Notes under the pieces: generated by a model
The model's database searches: none
What the model was told of the DNA's origin: nothing
What the model saw: only the letters and a program-made list of their open reading frames with translations
Translations under genes and position numbers: made by a program
Assembly (NCBI GenBank): GCA_004297235.1
Contig: SCUR01000426.1
Location: forward strand, 1 to 12,174
Direction: 5' to 3'
Length of the DNA stretch: 12,174 bases
DNA from: Candidatus Manganitrophaceae bacterium
GTDB taxonomy: Bacteria > Nitrospirota > Nitrospiria > SBBL01 > Manganitrophaceae
Shown: positions 7,488 to 12,174 of the stretch, in pieces
Numbering within the stretch: the stretch's first letter is position 1
How the letters are laid out: every line of letters starts with the position of its first letter

Positions 7488-8084
7488 ATGCAAGGTGCGG
7501 TGAGGAGTAAGGAGTTAGGCGTGAGGAGGAAAAGATTTAAATCTTTTGACTTAACCCCTCACTCCTCACTCCTCACGCCTCACGGCTCTTCAGGTTTTAC
7601 CCTCCTCGAATTGATGCTGGTCGTCTTTGTTCTGGGGATCGCGGCGCTGTTTGTTTTTCCCCGCCTCTCCTCGTTCGGCGGGGGGGATCTCAAATGGACG
7701 TCGCGGCACTTCGCCGGTCTGATCCAGCATCTCGCCCAGGAATCATCCACCACCAAGCAGACCTACCGGCTTTATTTTAATCTGGAGAACGGCGCGTATT
7801 GGGCGGCGGCGTTGAAGGAGAATGGCGAGTTCGTCGAGATGACCGATCCGATGACGACGCGGCGGGTTCTTCCGAAAGAGATCTCGTTTGAAGATGTCGT
7901 CACCCCGCAGCAGGGGAAGGTGAACGAAGGGGAGGCCTTTATGCAGTTCTACCCGGTGGGGGTGGAGAAGGCCTGGATTCACCTAAAGCAGGGGGAGCGA
8001 AAGTGGACCTTGGTGGTCAACCCGCTGACCGGCCGGGTCAAAGTGTTCAACGAGTATGTCGATGTGGACGAAAGACATAAATAA
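7488..8084 (+). CDS. gspH: Minor pseudopilin GspH with repeat-encoded leader
   Basis: GspH is a minor pseudopilin placed near the tip of the pseudopilus. From ATG 7488 (GGAG at 7479-7482, 5 nt spacing) the precursor is 198 residues: a 36-residue leader ending SSG and then FTLLELMLVVFVLGIAALFVFP, with Glu at +5. The 162-residue mature part is of normal GspH size, mostly beta-type, and includes AGLIQHLAQES after the helix. The leader is translated from junction repeat 4 and includes the peptide DLTPHSSLLTPHG. No ATG, GTG or TTG lies in frame between the 3' arm and the cleavage site, so translation must pass through the repeat. GTG 7521, 6 nt after AAGGAG (7509-7514) inside the 5' arm, is an alternative start giving a 25-residue leader. 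GTG 7482 is another, less likely. Confidence 0.9.
   Translation: MQGAVRSKELGVRRKRFKSFDLTPHSSLLTPHGSSGFTLLELMLVVFVLGIAALFVFPRLSSFGGGDLKWTSRHFAGLIQHLAQESSTTKQTYRLYFNLENGAYWAAALKENGEFVEMTDPMTTRRVLPKEISFEDVVTPQQGKVNEGEAFMQFYPVGVEKAWIHLKQGERKWTLVVNPLTGRVKVFNEYVDVDERHK
7500..7583. repeat. Junction repeat 4 (gspG/gspH): GTGAGGC-family inverted repeat inside gspH leader
   Basis: Arms 7500-7528 and 7555-7583 (29 nt each) pair at 24 positions. Both are made of 7-nt units such as GTGAGGA, GTAAGGA and GTTAGGC. The loop carries the same 18-bp palindrome as repeat 3 (7530-7547) and the same following bases GACTTA. It lies 14 nt after the gspG stop and is wholly within the gspH coding frame. Confidence 0.9.
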
Positions 8085-8589
8085 CGTGAGGCGTGTGGCC
8101 CAGGAAATAGAGCGGCCACCAGAGGCGTTAGGCGTGAGGGGTAGAGTCAAGAGATTTAAAGATTTTACCCCTCACGCCTCACGTTCCTTTCTTTGTCGCC
8201 TCACGGTATCTAACGCCCCTCCCGGCTCTAGTCGTGGATTTACCCTCATCGAAATCATGATCGCCCTCGCAGTGTTGGCGATTTCGTTGACGGTGCTTCT
8301 CGGTCTCCGAAACCGAGACATTGCTCTCTCGGGTTATTCGGGTCATTTGACCGAGGCGACGCTGCTGGCCCGCCAGCAGATCGCGGAGATCACCTTCGCC
8401 GGATTTCCGGACCTGGGGGAGAAGGAGGGGGATTTTGGAGAAGAGCGTCCCGGCTATCGATGGAAGCAGGAGGTCAAGCAGACCCCCTACGACGTCGTCC
8501 GGGAATTGAATCTCGACGTCCTCTGGAAAGAGGGGGGCCGGGAAGAGAGTGTCCGGTTTACCACATTTGTCTTCAATGCAAGGGGCTAG
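8056..8589 (+). CDS. gspI: Minor pseudopilin GspI with repeat-encoded leader
   Basis: GspI is the minor pseudopilin that nucleates the GspI-J-K tip complex in other systems. The prepilin site is SSRG then FTLIEIMIALAVLAISLTVLLG, Gly at 8236-8238, with Glu at +5. The 116-residue mature part is of normal length and has the family's ATLLARQQIAEI segment. The start is uncertain. ATG 8056 overlaps gspH by 29 nt and gives a 61-residue leader, long for the family; ATG 8062 is similar. GTG 8134, 8 nt after AGAGG (8121-8125), gives a more usual 35-residue leader and lies in the repeat. No start codon lies between the 3' arm of repeat 5 and the cleavage site. So part of the leader must come from the repeat whichever start is right. 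Confidence 0.87.
   Translation: MSMWTKDINNVRRVAQEIERPPEALGVRGRVKRFKDFTPHASRSFLCRLTVSNAPPGSSRGFTLIEIMIALAVLAISLTVLLGLRNRDIALSGYSGHLTEATLLARQQIAEITFAGFPDLGEKEGDFGEERPGYRWKQEVKQTPYDVVRELNLDVLWKEGGREESVRFTTFVFNARG
8085..8205. repeat. Junction repeat 5 (gspH/gspI): GTGAGGC-family nested inverted repeat
   Basis: The inner arms AGGCGTGAGGGGTA (8130-8143) and TACCCCTCACGCCT (8166-8179) pair perfectly over 14 bp. The outer arms CGTGAGGCG (8085-8093) and CGCCTCACG (8197-8205) pair over 9 bp. GGCGTTA (8124-8130) also matches TAACGCC (8211-8217). The loop AGAGATTTAAAGATTTT resembles a decayed copy of the core in repeats 3 and 4. It begins immediately after the gspH stop. Confidence 0.85.
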
Positions 8590-8591
8590 GG

Positions 8592-9338
8592 ATGAAATTG
8601 CGGATTGCGGATTGCGGATTGCGGAGGAAAAACCAGACAGAGCGGACTTTTTCTTTTTCAATCCGAAATCCGCAATCCGAAATCCGCAATCGTCGGTCGG
8701 GCGGATTCACCCTCCTCGAAGTGCTCCTCTCGCTGGCGATCCTGGCGGTCCTCTTTACCCTGGTGTACGGGTCGTTCAATTCGACCTATCGCGCCTCCGA
8801 GCAGCTTGAGAAAGAGGCCGACTCTTACCGGCTGGCGCGGCTGGGCTTCTATCATCTGGCGAAAGACCTCAGCATGATCTATCAGACCAAGCCGGCCGCG
8901 GGACCGTCCCCTCCCGTCGGGACGGCGGCGAAGAACGCGTTTCTTTTCCAGGGGGAGGATCGGAGCCGGACGATCGAGGGGACCGAGTATCCCGACGACT
9001 CGATCCGGTTCACCGCCGTCTCCCACGGGCGGACGTTGCGGGACGCCCCCGAGTCGGATTGGGCGATGATCTTCTATCATCTGGAGGAGGGGCTTCTGAT
9101 CCATGAGGAGGCGCTGCTGAACGAACGGGTGATCCGGAACGAGATCGGCGAGGATCTTCTCGGAATCAACTTCCGTTATCTCGATAAAGCCGATCGGAGC
9201 TGGGTCAATCAGTGGGATTCGGAGGTGAGGAAAGAGCTCCCGCTGGCGGTGGAGATCGAATTGATTCTGAAGGGGCGGGGTAAAGAAGGCCGCCGCTTTA
9301 AAACCACGGTCGAGCTCCCGATGGCAAGAAGGTCCTAA
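8592..9338 (+). CDS. gspJ: Minor pseudopilin GspJ with repeat-encoded leader
   Basis: GspJ is a minor pseudopilin of the tip complex. From ATG 8592 (AGGGG at 8581-8585, 6 nt spacing) the precursor is 248 residues. It has a 38-residue leader ending RRSGG, then FTLLEVLLSLAILAVLFTLVYGSF with Glu at +5, and a mature part of 210 residues, normal for GspJ. Features include YRLARLGFYHLAKDLSMIY after the helix and a long beta-rich C-terminal domain. The frame is open further upstream into gspI, but ATG 8592 has the ribosome binding site. The leader from codon 3 to about 33 is encoded by repeat 6 and reads like IADCGL...IRNPQSEIRN. No start codon lies in frame between the 3' arm and the cleavage site. 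The gene starts 2 nt after the gspI stop. Confidence 0.91.
   Translation: MKLRIADCGLRRKNQTERTFSFSIRNPQSEIRNRRSGGFTLLEVLLSLAILAVLFTLVYGSFNSTYRASEQLEKEADSYRLARLGFYHLAKDLSMIYQTKPAAGPSPPVGTAAKNAFLFQGEDRSRTIEGTEYPDDSIRFTAVSHGRTLRDAPESDWAMIFYHLEEGLLIHEEALLNERVIRNEIGEDLLGINFRYLDKADRSWVNQWDSEVRKELPLAVEIELILKGRGKEGRRFKTTVELPMARRS
8597..8690. repeat. Junction repeat 6 (gspI/gspJ): CGGATTG-family inverted repeat inside gspJ leader
   Basis: Arms 8597-8625 and 8662-8690 (29 nt each) pair at 27 of 29 positions around a 36-nt loop. The left arm is four nearly perfect copies of the 7-nt unit CGGATTG. The right arm alternates ATCCGAA-like and ATCCGCA-like units. The stem begins 2 nt after the gspJ start codon and ends 12 nt before its cleavage-site Gly codon. 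Confidence 0.92.
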
Positions 9339-9346
9339 AAATGCGG

Positions 9347-9427
9347 ATTTCGGAATACGGATTGGGGAATGAAAGAGAAAAGCGTGGTTGGTTTTTACTC
9401 CCCAATCCGCAATCCGCATTCCGAAAT
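9347..9427. repeat. Junction repeat 7 (gspJ/gspN): CGGATTG-family inverted repeat
   Basis: ATTTCGGAAT (9347-9356) pairs with ATTCCGAAAT (9418-9427), and CGGATTGGGGA (9358-9368) with TCCCCAATCCG (9399-9409). Between these segments the right arm has 8 bases and the left arm one, so the arms differ by one 7-nt unit. The right arm ends 11 nt before the gspN ATG. Confidence 0.88.
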
Positions 9428-9438
9428 GGTTTTTAATT

Positions 9439-10323
9439 ATGTTCGATTGGATCAAAAATCAGAAAAGAAAATGGGCCACCGTTCTGGGATATACCCTGTT
9501 CGGTTTCCTGATGCTTGTTTTCTTTTTCTACCTGACCTTTCCCTTCGGTCTGCTGGAGTCGCGGTTGATCGCGGCGATCGAATCGGAAAGCGGCTGCGTG
9601 CTGACGGTCGGAAAGCGGGGAATCCATTTCCCGTTGCGATTGGCCTGGCGTGAGATTCAAGCCGCCTGCCCGTCGCGTCCGATTCCGCAGTGGAAGATCC
9701 AATCGATCGATGCCGCGGTGGCCCCGCTGCCGTTCCTCTTCAGCCGGCGGGGAGAGATCGACTTTCGGATCGGGATCGCCGAGGGGGAGATTGTCGGACA
9801 TGCGACCGCCTTTCAGACGCGGGAGGGGCTCTCCGTTTCGGTGAAGAACGAAGGGCGCAAGCTGAACCTAAGCCAATTCGGCCTCTCGGGCCTGGCCGAT
9901 CTGGAAGGGGAGGGGAATTGGATCGGGCCGGACATCATGAAGGCCAAAGGGAGCCTGACCTTCACGCTCAACAGTGTTCAGATCAAACAGGTGGGACAGT
10001 GGGTCGTCCCGATCGGCGAGATGTCCTTTTCGAGCATTCGTGGTAAGATCAATTTGCGCAACGGCACGCTGATGGTCGAGCGGTTCGCCGCTCAGGGAAA
10101 CGAGGTCGATCTGACGAGCGACGGGGGGAACCTGATTCTCCGCGATCCCTTCGCCGGGAGCCTCCTCTCTCTCAACGTCAAAGCGACGCCGAAGGGAAGC
10201 CTGCAGCAGATGGCCTCTCTTTTCATTCAAGGATACACGGGACGCGAGCCGCTGACGGTCAGCCTCAAAGGATCGATCGGCCAGCCGCAGATCTCATTAA
10301 ACGGCAAGCCGTTTTCATTATAG
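9439..10323 (+). CDS. gspN: Type II secretion system protein GspN (AsmA-like family)
   Basis: The 294-residue product has a basic N-terminus, one membrane span (about 13-35) and a periplasmic, beta-rich, AsmA/TamB-like region: repeated short beta strands with Gly and alternating hydrophobics, such as LSGLADLEGEG, GSLTFTLNS and INLRNGTLMVERFAAQGNEVDL. This matches the GspN proteins of Leptospira- and Deltaproteobacteria-type T2SS operons, whose exact role is unclear. It does not look like GspK: there is no prepilin cleavage site and no large alpha-helical domain. The frame is open upstream to 9388, but those codons are repeat sequence, so ATG 9439 is chosen although no Shine-Dalgarno sequence is visible before it (GGTTTTTAATT). 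It sits between gspJ and gspL, the usual place of gspK. Its function here is inferred from position and fold only. Confidence 0.8.
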   Translation: MFDWIKNQKRKWATVLGYTLFGFLMLVFFFYLTFPFGLLESRLIAAIESESGCVLTVGKRGIHFPLRLAWREIQAACPSRPIPQWKIQSIDAAVAPLPFLFSRRGEIDFRIGIAEGEIVGHATAFQTREGLSVSVKNEGRKLNLSQFGLSGLADLEGEGNWIGPDIMKAKGSLTFTLNSVQIKQVGQWVVPIGEMSFSSIRGKINLRNGTLMVERFAAQGNEVDLTSDGGNLILRDPFAGSLLSLNVKATPKGSLQQMASLFIQGYTGREPLTVSLKGSIGQPQISLNGKPFSL

Positions 10324-10327
10324 CAAA

Positions 10328-10420
10328 GTAAGGAGTGAGGCGTGAGGAGTGAGGGGTATAAGGCAGTGAAGAGAGGGTCTAGAATCTTTTCCTCCTCACT
10401 CCTCACGCCTCACTCCTTAC
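10328..10420. repeat. Junction repeat 8 (gspN/gspL): GTGAGGC-family inverted repeat
   Basis: Arms 10328-10354 and 10394-10420 are perfectly complementary over 27 bp with a 39-nt loop, the longest perfect stem in the window. The arms are tandem 7-nt units (GTAAGGA, GTGAGGC, GTGAGGA, GTGAGG). The element begins 4 nt after the gspN stop and ends 11 nt before the gspL ATG. Confidence 0.95.
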
Positions 10421-10431
10421 AGGTTTAAATC

Positions 10432-12141
10432 ATGGCTCAAATCATTCTCGGATTAGATATCGGCCGATCGGCCGTCAAGGGGGTTCGGATTGCGCGGACC
10501 TTGCGGGGGCTTCGCCTGGTGGACGCCTTCGAGCGGAAGGTCGAGCGGCGGGGGGAGCGCGGACGCGGCGACCTTCCGAACGAAGGGCAGATCGAGGCGT
10601 TGCGTCAGCTCCGCTCCGAAGGGAAGATCCGTCCCGGCGATATGGTCGTGGTCGCCCTGCCGGGCCATCTCGTTTCGACGCGGGAGGTGACCCTTCCCTT
10701 CACCGATCCGAAGCGGCTTCGCCAGGTGGTCCCTTTCGAAGTCGAAGGACAGCTTCCGTTCGATCTGGAGGAGATCGTGATCGACTACCAACTCCTCCGG
10801 CAGGGGGCGCCGGTCGGTGAGACGGGAAAAGCCTCCCCCGATCCGAAGGGCCGGGCCGCGATCGATCCGGACAAGCCGACGTCCGCGGAGGTCTCCCAGC
10901 TGTTGGTCTCCGCGGTCCCGAAGGCGATGCTCCGCCGGTACCTGAGCGCGCTGCAGGCGGTCGGAATCGATCCCTCCGCGGTCGGCGTCGACGCCCTCTC
11001 CCTCTATACCTTCTACCAGCAGTTTAATCAGCCTGCTTCCGGCGGAAAGAAGCGGGATCTCGTCACGGAGGGGGACCGGTCGGAGCATCTGCTGATCGAT
11101 CTCGGCGCCTCGAAGACGGTCCTCTGTCTTCTTCAGGGGGGAGCGCTCCGTTGGGTTCGGAGCTTTCCGATCGGCTCCGACGATTTCACCGAGGCGCTCC
11201 AGCGCGAGGCCGGCCTCTCGTGGGAGGAGGCGGAGAAGCGGAAGGAAGAGGTCGATCTGAGCGCCCGGACCCCGATGGCCGAATCGGTTCAGAAGGCCGT
11301 CTCCTCCTGGTTGACCGAGATCGAGAAGAGCCTTTCCTTGACGGGCGGCGGGGACGGGGCGCCGCGCGCCTCCTTTTATCTCTGCGGGGGGGGCGGGCAA
11401 TTGAGGGGGCTGAAGGAGTTGATCGCGCAGAGCCTTCAGATGACGCCGGAGGCGCCGAACGAGCCGCTCCCGCCGATCTCCGGGCTGGACGCCGCGCATC
11501 TCTCGACCGCTTTGCCGCGTTATGCCGAGGCGCTCGGCCTCGCTTTATCGCCGGCGCAGGGGACGCAGATCAACTTTCGGCAGGGGGAATTCATCTTCGG
11601 CAAGGAGTCGATCGAACGCCGGCATCGGTGGGTGTCGATCGGCCTGGTCTCCCTCGGGCTGCTGGCGCTGATGGGGGGCGATTTCTATCTTCGCTACCAC
11701 CAGAAGGAAAAGAAATTTCAAGAGCTCAAGCAGGAGCTTCGGTCCGAATTTACGAAAATGTTTCCGCAGACGAAGAATGTCTCGAATGAAGTCGAGCAGA
11801 CCCGCGCCGCCATTGCGGAGCGGAAGAGAAGCGGCGACTTTTTGGGGGTCGGCGAGGAGAGCCCGCTCGATGTGTTGAAGGTGGTGACTGCCGGGATCCC
11901 GGCCGAGGTCCGGATCGACGTCACGGAGCTGGTGATCGACGGGAGCAAAATCCGGATCGAAGCGCAGACCGACTCCTACGATTCGGTCGACCGGATTCGG
12001 GGAGGGTTGATGCGGGTGGGGCATTTCCAAGAGGTGAACGTCAGCGACGCCAAGATCTCGGCCGATCAGTCGAAGGTCAGTTTTCGAATTCAGCTCACGA
12101 TGCCGGAAGGGGGGAAAGGTGAACGGAAGCGCAGCTCGTAA
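10432..12141 (+). CDS. gspL: Type II secretion system protein GspL (PilM-like)
   Basis: GspL recruits GspE to the membrane and pairs with GspM. The 569-residue product has an actin-like cytoplasmic domain resembling PilM. It shows a phosphate-1 type motif LGLDIGRSAVKG (6-17), the PilM-like VPFEVEGQLPFDLEEIVIDYQLL (100-122), a second phosphate motif LLIDLGASKTVLCL (220-233) and an adenosine-type motif FYLCGGGGQLRGL (315-327). One membrane span follows (about 400-419), then a charged coiled-coil-like stretch (about 424-465) and a ferredoxin-like periplasmic domain (about 478-560). Well-known GspL proteins have about 400 residues, so this one is long; a Pro/Gly/Asp-rich linker at 124-153 adds length. 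The actin-like nucleotide motifs look intact, unlike many GspL proteins. AGG (10421-10423) is 8 nt before the ATG, a weak ribosome binding site. The end overlaps gspM. Confidence 0.9.
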   Translation: MAQIILGLDIGRSAVKGVRIARTLRGLRLVDAFERKVERRGERGRGDLPNEGQIEALRQLRSEGKIRPGDMVVVALPGHLVSTREVTLPFTDPKRLRQVVPFEVEGQLPFDLEEIVIDYQLLRQGAPVGETGKASPDPKGRAAIDPDKPTSAEVSQLLVSAVPKAMLRRYLSALQAVGIDPSAVGVDALSLYTFYQQFNQPASGGKKRDLVTEGDRSEHLLIDLGASKTVLCLLQGGALRWVRSFPIGSDDFTEALQREAGLSWEEAEKRKEEVDLSARTPMAESVQKAVSSWLTEIEKSLSLTGGGDGAPRASFYLCGGGGQLRGLKELIAQSLQMTPEAPNEPLPPISGLDAAHLSTALPRYAEALGLALSPAQGTQINFRQGEFIFGKESIERRHRWVSIGLVSLGLLALMGGDFYLRYHQKEKKFQELKQELRSEFTKMFPQTKNVSNEVEQTRAAIAERKRSGDFLGVGEESPLDVLKVVTAGIPAEVRIDVTELVIDGSKIRIEAQTDSYDSVDRIRGGLMRVGHFQEVNVSDAKISADQSKVSFRIQLTMPEGGKGERKRSS

Positions 12142-12174
12142 GGGGATCGATCAATTCTTCATGCGGCTCTCCCC
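12119..12174 (+). CDS. gspM: Start of type II secretion system protein GspM (3' end outside window)
   Basis: A GTG at 12119, placed a few bases after a GGGGGG run, opens a frame to the window end that encodes MNGSAARKGIDQFFMRLSP. This resembles GspM N-termini, in which a short helix with an aromatic residue and L/R-S-P(-R-E) precedes the membrane span. It overlaps the last 23 nt of gspL, the coupling usual for gspL-gspM. Only 18 complete codons are visible, so the call rests on position and a short motif. Confidence 0.65.
   Translation, partial: MNGSAARKGIDQFFMRLS

Noticed and set aside
7500..7583. Tandem 7-nt units as a CRISPR array or simple tandem repeat
   Set aside because: There are no spacers. 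The units are arranged as two inverted arms around a loop, which is a palindromic element.
8460..8591. Extending gspJ upstream to 8460, and gspF upstream to 5588 or gspN to 9388
   Set aside because: The extensions are either overlap with gspI or translated repeat sequence. ATG 8592 has AGGGG before it, and ATG 5681 opens with the family's typical MAIYEYKG. ATG 9439 immediately precedes the membrane segment.
9388..10323. Calling the gene after gspJ gspK
   Set aside because: It has no prepilin cleavage site and no GspK-like alpha domain; the membrane span is followed by beta-rich AsmA-like sequence, as in GspN.
5570..10420. Intergenic hairpins as intrinsic terminators
   Set aside because: None of the right arms is followed by a T-run, the loops are long, and the operon continues through them. 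RNA processing or stabilisation is more likely than termination.
3711..10420. Insertion sequences or transposase remnants associated with the repeats
   Set aside because: No transposase-like frame or target-site duplication can be seen at any element; they are short and contain no coding content of their own.
3854..12141. A type IV pilus assembly operon (PilB, PilC, PilM)
   Set aside because: GspC with homology region and PDZ domain, GspG with the calcium-loop motif, and the G-H-I-J set identify a T2SS; no PilA, PilT, PilN, PilO or PilP is seen.

Overview
The window holds most of a type II secretion system (T2SS) operon on the + strand, in the order gspC-D-E-F-G-H-I-J-N-L and the first codons of gspM. 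It is preceded by the 3' part of an unrelated gene for a modular, fibre-like surface protein. The coding sequence is GC-rich and there is a secretin (GspD), so the host is a diderm bacterium. The short secretin, the GspN of the AsmA-like type, the PilM-like GspL and the heptamer-based intergenic repeats suggest Nitrospirota or a former-Deltaproteobacteria-like lineage. That assignment is inference at low confidence; no rRNA or other taxonomic marker is present.

Layout. Bases 1-1107 are the end of the fibre-like protein. Its first ~600 bases are AT-rich and repetitive and its last ~490 bases are GC-rich. Bases 1108-1322 are non-coding and carry a near-consensus sigma-70 promoter (TTGACA, 16 bp, TATAAT) whose -35 box lies in an inverted repeat. 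Bases 1323-12141 carry the T2SS genes: the inner-membrane clamp protein GspC, the outer-membrane secretin GspD, the assembly ATPase GspE, the platform protein GspF, the major pseudopilin GspG, the minor pseudopilins GspH, GspI and GspJ, GspN, and the PilM-like GspL. gspM starts inside the end of gspL and runs off the window. No gspK lies in its usual place after gspJ; gspN sits there instead.

How they work together. GspE hydrolyses ATP on the cytoplasmic side of a GspF/GspL/GspM platform. This drives assembly of a GspG fibre tipped by minor pseudopilins, which pushes folded periplasmic proteins through the GspD channel; GspC links the platform to the secretin.

The most unusual feature is not a gene. 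Every one of eight consecutive gene junctions, from D/E to N/L, contains a long inverted repeat. One (D/E) belongs to a widespread 'GTCATTGCGAGCG' type. The other seven belong to two families built from tandem 7-nt units (GTGAGGC-like, or CGGATTG-like). They start 0-14 nt after the upstream stop codon. They end 11-12 nt before the next ATG (gspF, gspN, gspL), or lie inside the next gene and encode the cleaved prepilin leader (gspH, gspJ, and probably gspI). The major pseudopilin gspG is the exception: it has a strong Shine-Dalgarno sequence and a repeat-free leader. These elements look like dispersed repeats that have colonised the operon and may set the relative expression of its genes.
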